Source: Aculops lycopersici (taxonomy: Eukaryota > Arthropoda > Arachnida > Trombidiformes > Eriophyidae). Taken from it: a stretch of DNA of 64,000 bases. Position 1 is the first letter of the stretch. The number at the start of each line of letters is the position of its first letter. Shown one piece after another: positions 10,338-20,996 of this stretch. Made by a program: the position numbers and the translations under genes. Location: contig WNKI01000001.1 in assembly GCA_015350385.1 (NCBI GenBank), positions 6,177,472 to 6,241,471 on the forward strand, in the 5' to 3' direction. Below the pieces are notes generated by a model, which was given only the letters and a program-made list of their open reading frames with translations, had not been told where the DNA came from and searched no databases.

Positions 10338-13300
10338 TTAGCTGTCGCCGTAAAGAAATTCTGAAGCTTGAAATTTGATTCCAGGGCATCTCTTCCCAAC
10401 TTGAGATACTTGGCAAACTTTACAAACTGAACCCTTGTACTCTGGCTTGTATTTAGCATCACAAAGAGGACACTCAGTCAGTTGGTTACCACTGTAGATT
10501 GGTTTAAAGGTTGAGGCACACAACGAATATGGGTTCAGATCGTCGTAATCCAGATCAATCTCCTGGTCAGCAAGAGCATCATAGCCAGACTTGACTTTCT
10601 CTGCATAGGCGGCAAGTTTGGCCCTCCGAGGATCAGCGGTGCTGATATAATCTAATAATCGTCTTGCAATAGATACAGCTGCTCTAGTTTGCTGGAACTT
10701 CTTGGGTTTCACTAGGTATACTTCAAATGCTTTCTCTAGAACCTTGCTTCTATGTTTGGCTAAGTTGAGCTTGGCGAAATAGGCCATCAACTCACACGAC
10801 CTCTTGTGGTCTTCAAACTCCTTGCCTGTTATACCTTTGCGCTCTAGCCAAATTTGCAAACCGAGAATGTACTCACGGCATACCGATATTATTTCCTTGG
10901 CGCGAGCAATCATCTCATCAGTCGAGAGGTCCGATTGAGGTGACACAGTTTGCATGAATAGGACACATGATAGCAAGTTTCTGAAACCAACAATGGCGTC
11001 TGCGAATTTTCCGGTTGAGAACAAGCTGTAGCTCTCATTTAGTCGCTTAGTTAGGTCTTCAATCTTGTATCCGCCAGCCGGGATTTGTATATCGCTATCA
11101 TACATTGTAGAGGTTGGGTATATATACATAGTGGGGTAAAGGGCAAGACCTCTGTAGGCAGCACGTGACTGTAAAACGAGATCTTTGATGATATCTTTCA
11201 GCTGTTCTGAATTTACGGCGCCCACTTGATTATGCAATAAAGTCAAGGCACTCTTGTAAGAACCAGCTAGAACATGGTGCAGGGCCAAGTCGGACTTTTG
11301 CAACCACTTTGCTGTGATGCTCTGGCCTGGATTTGGTGCAGAAAATTGTGGGCCCTTCTCAACAACAGGTGTATCCGTATCATCGTCTTCGTCGAGTAGA
11401 TCCTCGAGCGGCTCGTCATCATCCCAACCACCTTCGTCATCTTGAGAATCCTCAAGTGGCTCCACCTCCTCGTCTTGACGGTCCGGTGAAGACTTGAATT
11501 CATCATCCTCCCAGTCACCAGTGTCGTCTAATTCCATATTAGCTTCTGGTTCGTCGGCAGCTAAAACAGCTTCAACGTTGTCTTGCTCATCATTTAGCAG
11601 TGGCCAGTTTTCGAATGATCCATTTTCTATATCTGGAATGGTTTTTTGCATCCACGAAGTGTTGTTTCGTGCAGAATCCAACGATGGTAAATGAGATAGT
11701 TGTTCTTCAGTCAAATCCTCCCGAAGCTCCTCAGCCAACTCATACAAACCATGATTGACGGCATGAGCATAGGCGAGATTTGGATGACCACAACGACGTA
11801 TGATATGGGTGCATTCTACAAAGTCCTTGACCAATAGAGATATAATGAATTCGGTTGAGGTATCGCCGAGACTTCTAGCTTGAACACGAGCATCGAGCAT
11901 TTTGTCCCGCTGACCAGTAACAAGGTATAACATGGCTAGCTTGTAGGGCTTCTTCAACTCCTTATATGCTCTCTCAGCCGCCTTGACATGACCGACCTCC
12001 ATTGCTACCTCGGCAAGCTTACTCCAACATCTCCTATCATCCAGTCGGCTAGCAGCTTGGAGTGCCTCTTCGATATCATAAGCCTGTAGGGCTAGTGGGA
12101 ATCTAGTACTGTCGTCCTTCACAAACTTGAGAGCCAAACCTGGATAACCTTTCTTTACAAGGAATGATATTTCAGCTCGTGTTAGCGAGCCTAGTTGTCT
12201 GAGTGAAGATAATATTGCACCTCGGTCGTTCCTAATGACTGCCTGCTTGAATTTGAATTCTCTCGAATCAACTGGAATTTGCTTGACATCACAATTTCTA
12301 TCGATACAAAACACTTTGTCATCACGCACAGCCATTATGTATAATGTCTGCCTGACAGACACGATAGTTGTAGTATGTCCATCAGACAAGGCGTACTTGA
12401 CGTGAACGGGTGTGCTGTAAATAAGAACTCCGCTTTCTTCCCAAGCGGCAGACTTGATCCTTCTTTGTTCATGAATGGTGCTGAGAACCTTCAGATGGCC
12501 ATCACAAATGGTAATCTTCTTCTTTCCGATGCATGCAATAAAGTTCTTGTTATCACTCATTATAACTCGCTTGGCCTCAACTTTCAAGGAGGCTACCTCA
12601 CAACCTTTCTCGATATCCCAGATGGCGACAGTATCTGAACCACCCGCGTCGCTCTTCGTTAGTAGTCTACCTGGACCAGCGAAGAATATTTCATTAGCTG
12701 TGATGGTGAACTTGCTCTTTCTCTCCTCGTTGTTTACCTTGAAGATGACCTTATTTAGTCGATCAAGCACGGCGTATCTATTTGGTCCGATGAACAAACC
12801 TGTCAGACCTTGACTTCTAACTGGCTCACAGCTCTCGCCAAGCGCTCCTTGAGATATCTTATAAAGATCGCAAACTCCTTTGTCGACGTTATTGCTACGG
12901 ACAGAGACTAAAACTTGATTTGTCTGGCTGTTCTCATACGAATAACAATGGATTGCATGATAATAATGAGTCATCTCTGTTTTTGGCTTCAAGTGTATCA
13001 ATAGCTTCTTATCGTGTGTTTTCATGTTGTATTTACATAGCTGTTTTCCCTTAATAAATAAAATAACATCCTTCACTATAGTGAATGCTGGACGCTCCCT
13101 CTCGAGCTTGAATATGGTGAAGCCTGAATCGTGGCCAGCAGCGAAGAGATTCTCTTTGGGATGGGCGGCAAGAGTCCAGAATCGATCATACTCTCGTCGA
13201 TGAGTTCCAAGGGCAGTGCGTTTCTCCAAGTCCCATACCTTTACAGACTTGTCCTCTGAGGCTGTAACAATCAAATCTCTTCTTGGGTGGAATATTGCGC

Positions 13301-14066
13301 AGTTGACATTATTGTAATGGCCTCTCAGAGTGTCGATTTCTCGTAGCTCGTTGCGAGGACCAGTTCTCCATATCTTGACATGACTGTCATCGGCGGCAGA
13401 TAGACAGAGTTGCTTTGCTGGGTTCGGATGATAAGCGCACCAGTTGATTTCCGAATTGTGAGCATCCTTAGACTCGACTGAATAATCTGTTCTACTTAAT
13501 ATTTCTGGCAAACCAGCATTTGCTTCCTCCCTAGACGATGGTGAAGATGAGGTTGTCTTGGTCTTGAGGCCTGAGATGTCCCAAATGCGCAATGTTTGAT
13601 CGATAGAAGCTGACAATATCTGTTCCATAGCAGGATGGAACTGAGCACACATTACATAATGAGCATGACCTGTTAATATTGTCACCTTTGATCTAGATTG
13701 CCAATTCCAAATTCGAATAGATTGATCGTCACTGGCCGACAAAATCCATGGATGCTCGTGATGGAAGAAGGTGGTTCGAATATAATCCTCGTGGGCATCA
13801 AGCGTGAACAAGCACTTCTTTGATTTGTAATTCCAAACTTTGATCTTGGCATCATCACCACCTGAAACAAAAATTGGTTGAAGTGGATGAAAGTCAAGGC
13901 CTCTAACTGGTCCCTTGTGTTCTTCATACTGATCAATAAGCACTTTCTCGCCATAGTCCCAAAGCTTGATGGCACCACTATGGAGGGATGTCAAGACCCA
14001 TCTTCGTCTTGGGTGGAAAGCTATGCCCTTGACACGGACTGATTGTGGTTCCCACTTGATGAGCAT
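10338..14066 (-). CDS. COPA: Coatomer subunit alpha (alpha-COP)
   Basis: Alpha-COP is the WD-repeat subunit of the COPI coat that returns cargo from Golgi to ER and recognises KKXX tails. The protein has 1242 residues (human 1224) in one exon. The N-terminal beta-propeller contains repeats such as IKVWNYK, IRIWNWQ and VKVWDLE within residues 1-330. A second propeller and alpha-solenoid follow, then an acidic linker at about 840-930 rich in Asp/Glu, and the C-terminal domain that binds epsilon-COP. Near the C-terminus CPLC and CKVC form a pair of CxxC motifs. Human alpha-COP lacks these; plant orthologues have an equivalent pair, so this looks like an ancestral zinc site that was kept. The ATG at 14066 matches the family start (MLxKxE). 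The bases just before it (AAACAG|AGG) resemble a 3' splice site, so a leader intron is possible. Confidence 0.97.
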   Translation of the reverse strand: MLIKWEPQSVRVKGIAFHPRRRWVLTSLHSGAIKLWDYGEKVLIDQYEEHKGPVRGLDFHPLQPIFVSGGDDAKIKVWNYKSKKCLFTLDAHEDYIRTTFFHHEHPWILSASDDQSIRIWNWQSRSKVTILTGHAHYVMCAQFHPAMEQILSASIDQTLRIWDISGLKTKTTSSSPSSREEANAGLPEILSRTDYSVESKDAHNSEINWCAYHPNPAKQLCLSAADDSHVKIWRTGPRNELREIDTLRGHYNNVNCAIFHPRRDLIVTASEDKSVKVWDLEKRTALGTHRREYDRFWTLAAHPKENLFAAGHDSGFTIFKLERERPAFTIVKDVILFIKGKQLCKYNMKTHDKKLLIHLKPKTEMTHYYHAIHCYSYENSQTNQVLVSVRSNNVDKGVCDLYKISQGALGESCEPVRSQGLTGLFIGPNRYAVLDRLNKVIFKVNNEERKSKFTITANEIFFAGPGRLLTKSDAGGSDTVAIWDIEKGCEVASLKVEAKRVIMSDNKNFIACIGKKKITICDGHLKVLSTIHEQRRIKSAAWEESGVLIYSTPVHVKYALSDGHTTTIVSVRQTLYIMAVRDDKVFCIDRNCDVKQIPVDSREFKFKQAVIRNDRGAILSSLRQLGSLTRAEISFLVKKGYPGLALKFVKDDSTRFPLALQAYDIEEALQAASRLDDRRCWSKLAEVAMEVGHVKAAERAYKELKKPYKLAMLYLVTGQRDKMLDARVQARSLGDTSTEFIISLLVKDFVECTHIIRRCGHPNLAYAHAVNHGLYELAEELREDLTEEQLSHLPSLDSARNNTSWMQKTIPDIENGSFENWPLLNDEQDNVEAVLAADEPEANMELDDTGDWEDDEFKSSPDRQDEEVEPLEDSQDDEGGWDDDEPLEDLLDEDDDTDTPVVEKGPQFSAPNPGQSITAKWLQKSDLALHHVLAGSYKSALTLLHNQVGAVNSEQLKDIIKDLVLQSRAAYRGLALYPTMYIYPTSTMYDSDIQIPAGGYKIEDLTKRLNESYSLFSTGKFADAIVGFRNLLSCVLFMQTVSPQSDLSTDEMIARAKEIISVCREYILGLQIWLERKGITGKEFEDHKRSCELMAYFAKLNLAKHRSKVLEKAFEVYLVKPKKFQQTRAAVSIARRLLDYISTADPRRAKLAAYAEKVKSGYDALADQEIDLDYDDLNPYSLCASTFKPIYSGNQLTECPLCDAKYKPEYKGSVCKVCQVSQVGKRCPGIKFQASEFLYGDS

Positions 14067-14506
14067 CCTCTGTTTAATAGGAGAGAGAATGAGTAAATAA
14101 TCAATAAATTAATATTCTAAATAGATATGTAAAATGATCTAGTTAATACCGGGTTAAATAATAATAATAAACATATGACAGATTGACCCACCATAAAATC
14201 GTGGAATGGAGAATTTGACATCATCGCACGGCAGACACAAAAGCAATGAGATTTCTGCATCTGGTCATGCACTTTACGCTGCCACAATGACTACACATAA
14301 GTTGTGGCGCGATTTTTAAACTGACAGCCCGAGCGACGACTGTCGTTCAAAACTTTTCACAACAAAGTACTTTCCTTTGTTTTGGGGCTCAAAAAGTTAA
14401 GAGCATTATTTTCATGAGTAGTACCAACCAATTCTCCCTATCCTCCTATTCTATCGAGGAATTTAATCATCAAATTATTGGTAACCTCGCCCCCTGACCT
14501 GCCACC
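14067..14506. promoter_or_regulatory. Shared promoter region of divergent COPA and PCGF genes
   Basis: Only 440 bp separate the two divergent start codons, so this interval must carry both 5' ends. I see no clear TATA box. It may contain a COPA leader intron ending just before the COPA ATG. Bidirectional promoter use is inferred from geometry. Confidence 0.5.
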
Positions 14507-15055
14507 ATGAGCCAAGCAGCTGCTGTAAAGCTTGCTGATCTCCGAGATTTTATTTGCTGCCCTCTTTGCAAGGATTATTTAACCGATGCCACAACTATCA
14601 ATGAATGTTTACATACCTTTTGCAGAACTTGCATTATAAAACACATAACTCAGTTGGAAGCAAATCACTGCCCCCTATGCGAGATAGTCATCCACCAACA
14701 CCGCCCATTGGATTACATCAAGTATGACCAGAATAAGCAAGATATTGTTTATAAGTTAGTTCCCCAACTCTATGCCTCAACTCATGGGGCCCTGAAGACA
14801 ATCCATGTAGGCTTGACTCATCAAACGAATCAACAAAAGACTCAACGTCCAATTTATTTGGAATGTCCAATAGACGTGAACATTTATACTCTAAGAAAAC
14901 TATTAGTGATAAAATTTCAACTAGAACCCACCGATCAAGTCACTATACTATATAAAGGCGACATAGTTTCCGACGACGATCAAGTATCAAATTTATCCCA
15001 GTCCTCATATTTTCACTTAAATTATGAGATTGTCAGAGCTATCAAAGATAGCTGA
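14507..15055 (+). CDS. Polycomb-group RING finger protein (short PCGF)
   Basis: PCGF proteins pair with RING1/RING2 in PRC1 complexes that ubiquitinate histone H2A. The 182-residue protein has a C3HC4 RING with Cys18, Cys21, Cys34, His36, Cys39, Cys42, Cys55 and Cys58. Typical PCGF text follows (ATTINECLHTFC, then VIHQHRPLDYI and DIVYKLVP). A ubiquitin-like RAWUL domain is at about 95-178, including PIYLECPIDVNIYTLRKLL. The linker between RING and RAWUL is very short, so the protein is smaller than most PCGFs (about 240-260 residues). The RING is closest by eye to the PCGF1/3/5 group; assignment within it is not attempted. The start sits in a perfect GCCACCATG context. It is divergent from COPA. 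Confidence 0.92.
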   Translation: MSQAAAVKLADLRDFICCPLCKDYLTDATTINECLHTFCRTCIIKHITQLEANHCPLCEIVIHQHRPLDYIKYDQNKQDIVYKLVPQLYASTHGALKTIHVGLTHQTNQQKTQRPIYLECPIDVNIYTLRKLLVIKFQLEPTDQVTILYKGDIVSDDDQVSNLSQSSYFHLNYEIVRAIKDS

Positions 15056-15567
15056 CATAATTGCTCAAATTTATTACATGAGCATGTTAACTAATTAATT
15101 CGAATATGCACTGGTATATCATGATTGCAACTAGAAGAAAAAAAACCCCTTCCCCCCCCCCAACTAAAACAAACTGAACGAGAAACTTACTATATCAACA
15201 AGAACCGTCCAGCATGATTGTGAGAAATGAAGCTTGCCAAAATATATTGATTGAATTGCAACTTATGCAAATATGAATAGATACGATTGTACCAATCAGC
15301 ATGAAGTTGACTTTCACTTTTTATTAAAACCGACTCTATCTTATAATGACCGCTTTTGATAGCATTTGCGATTTGCTTGTATATTGTGAGATGGATGGAT
15401 GATTCATTGTTTCTTGATGCAATGTAAAATCGCCATTGATTTGTAAAATTCTATCGAGGTAATGAAGTAAATGATAAAAACGATGATAAGATTGATGATT
15501 TCTTATGTGTTCTTCCTGTGTTATGGTAGATACGCGCGCTTGATGAGAAAAAGTGTCGCTAGGCGCT
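15056..15567. other. Convergent intergenic region between PCGF and TMEM161
   Basis: This holds the 3' flanks of two convergent genes. It contains a C10 run near 15152-15161 and a minus-strand AATAAA near 15318. No coding signal was seen. Confidence 0.5.
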
Positions 15568-17295
15568 TCAGTTGACCAAATAAGTGTTGTAAATAAGACC
15601 TAAGCTGGTTGTTGTGAACCAAACGAAGTGGATCCAGAAGGTTGAATAGTTGAGGAGTCCCTTGAAGATGGCTGGTCTTGACATGTGCTCCGCATCCTCA
15701 AGTCGTATAAACGATACCATTGAGGCGATCTCATTGTAGATAGATTTGAAACCATCAGCCAGTGCTTTTGTGGTTTCATCGACAGGTGGAGGTATTTCAG
15801 TTGTGCTGGTTGCGGGAGACATTGTTGAATATTGATTGTTTTGTAGGCTAGTCTCGGTTTTTTTTGTATCCTCAATGGGACTATCTGTTATATTGACATA
15901 GGTGCCAACTTGGCTCATGCTCCTGGGGAAGTAGTCCGCGAAAGCTGGCGGCACCCAACTGTAGCCGCAGATGGAGATTATAATCATTGCATGGAAAATG
16001 ACCATGAGCAAGGGTATAATGTATTGCATTGAGACCACATTAACATAGGTGACCATACTTGAGACTCCTAATTGGATTTCCTTGTTGGTGACGGTGCCAC
16101 CGCGCGCACGAAGTGCCTCCACTTTTCTCGTTGCACACAACAGGTAAGCGCTTAGGTAGTTTGGCAATTGGACAAATCTCACAAGTGCAATGAAGATGAT
16201 CAGGTAAAGTCTTAGGGTGTCGAAGGAAGCATCATCTAGGGGAAAGAGAGTTTGTTTAGTTAAGAGATTCCTAGCGAGTGGCTTGTACCATAGGAAAACT
16301 ATAAAGATTGAAGATTTGTAGTTGAACGCATATAGCAGGCGCTTGATCAAACTCGGTCCCGCTTTGCTCATCAGCTCCCTATGCATTTGTCCATATCTTA
16401 AGCCGGGAAAGATGAGAATCATTCCGATGTATCCACTGAGAATTGAAAGCACGAATTTGATTACCATCAAGTCGACTGGCTTGAAAACCTTTTTGTCTCC
16501 AATGAAAGTTGCTTGAGTGGTTGTGGTAGTTACCAAATCAGCTCCGCGCGCCATAATACTACTGGCAGATTCACAAAAGGCCTTATACGAATCCTCAAGT
16601 CCGAATTCCCACTTATCCTCTCGTTCAAATAGAAAGACCATAGAGATTAATAGGTAAACACAAAAGGCCAACAAGCATACGGATCGTTCACCTGTTGAGC
16701 CGGAGAAAAAGTAACCAAGTGTAAGGGAGAAAAGGATCTTCAAGCAATAGAAGATTACTACTAGACCCCAAACAAGACTAAAGTTGTACTCTCTAGTCTG
16801 TGGTTGTAGGTAAAATTGGAGTTCTGTAAAGATGTAGCTAAACATGGACATGAACGAGAGTCCAGCTAGCCACTCGAGATCATCGGTGTACATAATTTGA
16901 TCCATATCCTCCATTGTCATAACCTTCTGTTTCATCTTCAGCAATCCCAACTCGGAGCAGTGCACCTTGAAGGTTCCATGTTCATCGGGAGTCTCGGCTC
17001 TCGATTCTGACCTAGGCGAGGGAGTGGATGTAGTTTGCTTCTGTTTTGGCTGCTGCTTTTGCCCTCCCTTTCGCCCTCCCTTGGCGGCCTTCGGCGCCGA
17101 GCTCTTTGGTGGCGAGTCATATTTGTAGCGACCGCGCAGCCGCCGGAGATCATCGTCTGTAGGTGTCAAGTAGCAAATGAGCTTGTGGGACAGCAACCAT
17201 CTTAGAAAGAAACGATGAATGCTATGCCTCTGGAGCAGAGCGGCCGAGATGAATGCCAGAAAAAGTTGTCCAAGTGAGAGATTGAACAAAGGCAT
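15568..17295 (-). CDS. TMEM161: Transmembrane protein 161 (TMEM161A/B family)
   Basis: A multipass membrane protein of 575 residues (human about 480) in one exon. The N-terminus (LRWLLSHKL then LTPTDDDLRRL) matches the family's RWLLC...PTEEEL region. Further anchors are YNFSLVWGLVVIFYCLKILF, GERSVCL, FPGLRYGQMHRE and DASFDTLRLYLII. About eight hydrophobic segments are visible. It is longer because of a Lys/Gly/Gln-rich insert (about residues 60-105) and a Thr-rich luminal or extracellular insert (about 470-515) near the C-terminus. The molecular role of TMEM161 is poorly known; mammalian TMEM161B affects cardiac rhythm and neuronal development. The start is an ATG matching the family N-terminus. 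Confidence 0.92.
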   Translation of the reverse strand: MPLFNLSLGQLFLAFISAALLQRHSIHRFFLRWLLSHKLICYLTPTDDDLRRLRGRYKYDSPPKSSAPKAAKGGRKGGQKQQPKQKQTTSTPSPRSESRAETPDEHGTFKVHCSELGLLKMKQKVMTMEDMDQIMYTDDLEWLAGLSFMSMFSYIFTELQFYLQPQTREYNFSLVWGLVVIFYCLKILFSLTLGYFFSGSTGERSVCLLAFCVYLLISMVFLFEREDKWEFGLEDSYKAFCESASSIMARGADLVTTTTTQATFIGDKKVFKPVDLMVIKFVLSILSGYIGMILIFPGLRYGQMHRELMSKAGPSLIKRLLYAFNYKSSIFIVFLWYKPLARNLLTKQTLFPLDDASFDTLRLYLIIFIALVRFVQLPNYLSAYLLCATRKVEALRARGGTVTNKEIQLGVSSMVTYVNVVSMQYIIPLLMVIFHAMIIISICGYSWVPPAFADYFPRSMSQVGTYVNITDSPIEDTKKTETSLQNNQYSTMSPATSTTEIPPPVDETTKALADGFKSIYNEIASMVSFIRLEDAEHMSRPAIFKGLLNYSTFWIHFVWFTTTSLGLIYNTYLVN

Positions 17296-19193
17296 TGTGG
17301 TTGTGGTTCATTTGGTTTCTATTGATGATGGCCTATTGTTTCTCCTCCCACTTGTTGAGGGTGTTGGTATATCTGCGGTCTTTCTACCAAGTCGGGTGAA
17401 AGATCTCCCTTAACGCCTCCTCCTACACTCTCCCTCCCTTTTATTCTCAAATCTATCCAATGCCGACGACACACGAGGTGGTGGTTTCGATTGGTTCTAT
17501 GTAGAATCTTTGCTCTATGTTTATACCTCAAGTTGCCAGTGGCAATGAGTTGAGTTGTCTATGTGTTCAATGAGCGCTGAGCGGTGGGCTGCTATTGGTT
17601 AAAATATACCAATATGCAAATATATATATATATGCAAAAATATATATATATATAGTCATATATATAACAATAGTTCTTCAATGGGTGATTAAGTGTATGA
17701 TGATGATGATGATGAGTCTATTGGTCTTGGTGGTAGTCGTGGTGTGTTAGGGGACAATGACGAACAATGAATGACGCTTTAGGGGTGTAAAGGAGCTATC
17801 TTCAAGCCTTGGACGAAGGCCACGATGGTGCTGTCGTAGTTGTAACAATGTTTGATACCACCGGTGCTGCAGCCATACCGTCAAAAGTTTTTTACTACTA
17901 GCCATCCTATGGAGCTGAGCACTGTATATACCCTTCAAGCAAGAGATTCAATGGTGATTTTGCCTTAAGATTGTGCTACACATTCCGCTGTTGCTTCGAA
18001 AAACGCCCCTAGGCGATTGTGAAGCTCACTAGGAAGTTTGCATCACAATTGTCTCACATTTACCTTCGCAAAGCTATTACCGAGACTTTTCATCATTGCA
18101 AGCACTATACGGTGGAAGACAAGGAGCATGTTAGCGCGCGCAATACAAAACGTCGACCTGGGATGGCAAGCTCGAGTTGAGGTGCAAATGTGTACTAGTA
18201 CCATTCGTCGACACAAGCAATACTTGTGCATTTGTCACCCTCGAAACGACTTAATTGAATTGTAAGCTGATTGATGGTCGAGGCCATACTATTGTTCATA
18301 TCAACTCTTGCTATGCTCAATATCTTGTCACTTATAAAAGGATGGTCATGAGAGCACTTGCACCAAGATAGAAAAAAAGTGACATTGGCACTGAGACTCC
18401 CATGGTCAATCCACTGTAATGAATTGGCGCTGCTATTGATTGATTGATTAGAATCAATACAAATCTCTCAACTTAACTTGGTCTCAAGTGCCAACTCTAC
18501 TTGGCATTACTCACTGAAGCAAGTCAAGTGGCCGCCGCTCATCCACCTGACATCGTTCTTGGTTGCCTAGGAACCATTGCGCTTTCTGGCTCTAAGCGCC
18601 TGTGGTGAAAGTGGCGCACAATTCTAGCCATAGAGCCGCATAGGCAACTCAAGTGTCTCGCGATTGGAGCGGCGGCGATGGCTTCGTTCGAGGCGGATCA
18701 ACAAGTGGGCGCTTTAGTGATATTAGAGCACTATTCTCATCATGCCTAATGAATCAATAATTCAGTTGAAGTTTTATTTGTTTAATTTATTATTTTTCGT
18801 TGGTTTTTGCATGCAATATACTTTGTCATTATTATCTTATATTATGTATATATAAATGAATTCATATAGATATATATTTTCTTATTCTATGACTCCAGTG
18901 GATGAATGATAATTAAATGTTTATATGTTATGTTTGCTTATATTGCTTGCTGTTGTGGTCGTCAAGTAGGCACAGTAATTTGCTAAATTTTCTATCTAAC
19001 TCTCACTTTGTCTCATAATCATTTATGATCGTCGTCGATTTGTTTTGTTTATCAATCGATCTTGTCCTTGCAACTTCCGGTTGGCGTCTGAGCTGCATGG
19101 TTCAGGTCGCCGCTTGTTTGGTAATTTGCAATTTGAAAAATTATCACTCTTCAAATCACAATCAAATTGGCAAATGATAATGATTATAATAAT
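17296..19193. other. Intergenic region between TMEM161 and hexokinase
   Basis: No gene is supported in 1.9 kb. It contains the TMEM161 5' flank, AT dinucleotide runs (see 17619-17667), a short GAT run near 17698-17713 and an AT-rich 3' flank of hexokinase (18760-19190). Open frames here are short and lack coding character. Confidence 0.55.
17619..17667. repeat. (TA)n microsatellite
   Basis: Two runs of alternating T and A are separated by a short GCAAAAA spacer, with more TA just downstream. Confidence 0.9.
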
Positions 19194-20996
19194 TTATATC
19201 TGTGCCTCAATCAATGAACTCTTTCTTCGCTCGCGTATTTCCTGGGATATGCGCCGTTGCTTTTGTGCTACCGCAGCCACAATGGCGGCTCCGCGGCCAC
19301 TTCCGTCCTCCGAAAACATCAACTGAAAGCTGTGCTCCGGATTAGTCAGCTCCTTTGTCTTCTTAGCCATGATTGAGTGGAAGTGAGGATGGTATTTGAA
19401 CATGCTTCCGTCGACACCAACCACCGTATGGGCACGGCCCATTTTGTTTAGCAAGCAGGCAACGGCAGCCGATACCAAGTGGGCGGCGCGCGTTGAGACT
19501 CGAGTGCAAATTAGCTTTACAATTGCGCAATCTTGATCGGTTGCCCAATCGATCCCGAAGGCCTCGTGCAAAGCGGCTCGAGTGCTATCAAATACATCAA
19601 TGGGATCACTCTCAACCATGGAGACAAATCGGGTCTCAAAGGCGAATTGTTGGCTAAACTTACCGGCTGAAAGTAATCGCTTTCGCTGGGCCAATACGCT
19701 CATGTCGCCGAGACAAGGTGGTTGTGTGGTTTCATCGCAGGTGGTTTCAAATTGCTTCTGGTGCTGGTTGTGATGGTTTGTTGATGGGCCCTGAAATAGA
19801 ACTTTCTCCTCCAGCGCCATATCGTACATAATTCGGCGACACAGCTCTCCAATGTACAGGCCGCTGATCATTTTCTCAAACTTTTGCTTGCCAATATTAA
19901 CACTGCACTCGTCGACGCCCAAATCCCATTTGGTTCGAACAAAATTGAGTATTCCATTGTCGCCAAAGGCGCCCCATTCGGTATTGACCACCGTGGTCTG
20001 AGACTTATGCGGCTTCCAAATGTCATCGTATGGATCCTGGTTGGTTGGGTCCTCGCGGTGCATACAATGAACATCCTCCACCTTTTCCATGTAGCAGGCA
20101 TTGGTTCCCGTTCCAACAATCAATCCAACTCGACACTCTCGGTTTTGATAGGCGCACGAGATTAGAGTTCCGGTTGTATCATTTAAAACTGCCATTACTT
20201 CAATGTCCAAATCTGATCGGCGATCAATGGCCTCGCGGAGTAACTCCACAACATCTCGACCCTCCACACCGGAACACTTGAATCCCTTTGTCCAATTGAC
20301 GAGACGAGCGTGAGCCAAGCCATCCTGTTGGCAGGGGAAGCTAAAGGTGAATCCAAGTGGCAGACGGTGGCCGTTTAGGTTGCGCTTGTCGACAAATTTG
20401 TGCAAGCAGGTTGCAATGTAATCGAACAGTTGCTCGCCAGGTCCGTGCATCAACTCCTGTGACAGGGAGTAGACCTCATTGTCCATATGAAATTGACTAC
20501 CCTCAAGCTCCACAACGATAACCCGGAAGTTGGTGCCGCCCAAGTCCAAGGCGAGAAACCTGCCCTCCTCTGGCTCGGCAAAGTGGCCCAAGTCGCTGGC
20601 TGGATGATCGCGAATGTGAGTTGGGTACATCTTAACATTGGCCTGGTTCCTTGTCTCACGGTGGAGACCGCGCTTGAATTCATCAACAAGTAGCCCGCAA
20701 ATCATCTCCAATTGCTGGTGGCTAATAAGAAGTGACTTTGTAGCGGATTCCACAACCTGATAGTTGTGATGGTAAATTGAATGCGATTCATTGTTGTTGA
20801 TGATGTTGGTTGTGGATGTGGACGTAGTGGTGGTGTTGGTAATGTTACTGTTGGTGATGGTGTTGGTTGGGTCAAGCTTTGTTGTGGTAATGCTCGATTC
20901 AACCATATTGCCAACACCTTGAGCCTGAGCTACCTGGTCGGCCGAGCTCACCAAGTTGGCTGGTGGCGATTGCGTGTCTCTGTGTTGGTACTTCAT
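19194..20996 (-). CDS. Hex: Hexokinase
   Basis: Phosphorylates glucose with ATP, the first committed step of glycolysis. It is a single-unit (about 50 kDa type) enzyme in one exon. The first ATG in frame is at 20996 (600 residues); the frame is open further upstream only with non-ATG codons. Motifs in order are LDLGGTNFRVIVV (phosphate loop), GFTFSFPC, NWTKGF (glucose site), NDTTGT with the catalytic Asp, GLIVGTGTNACYM (ATP loop), VNTEWGAFGD, VGVDGSMFKYHPHF and SEDGSGRGAA. Odd points are a roughly 75-residue N-terminal Asn/Thr-rich extension and a 20-25-residue Gln/His/Thr-rich insert after LFQGPSTN. The extension has no hydrophobic mitochondrial-binding helix, so the enzyme is probably cytosolic. 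A downstream start that removes the extension is possible. Confidence 0.96.
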   Translation of the reverse strand: MKYQHRDTQSPPANLVSSADQVAQAQGVGNMVESSITTTKLDPTNTITNSNITNTTTTSTSTTNIINNNESHSIYHHNYQVVESATKSLLISHQQLEMICGLLVDEFKRGLHRETRNQANVKMYPTHIRDHPASDLGHFAEPEEGRFLALDLGGTNFRVIVVELEGSQFHMDNEVYSLSQELMHGPGEQLFDYIATCLHKFVDKRNLNGHRLPLGFTFSFPCQQDGLAHARLVNWTKGFKCSGVEGRDVVELLREAIDRRSDLDIEVMAVLNDTTGTLISCAYQNRECRVGLIVGTGTNACYMEKVEDVHCMHREDPTNQDPYDDIWKPHKSQTTVVNTEWGAFGDNGILNFVRTKWDLGVDECSVNIGKQKFEKMISGLYIGELCRRIMYDMALEEKVLFQGPSTNHHNQHQKQFETTCDETTQPPCLGDMSVLAQRKRLLSAGKFSQQFAFETRFVSMVESDPIDVFDSTRAALHEAFGIDWATDQDCAIVKLICTRVSTRAAHLVSAAVACLLNKMGRAHTVVGVDGSMFKYHPHFHSIMAKKTKELTNPEHSFQLMFSEDGSGRGAAIVAAVAQKQRRISQEIRERRKSSLIEAQI

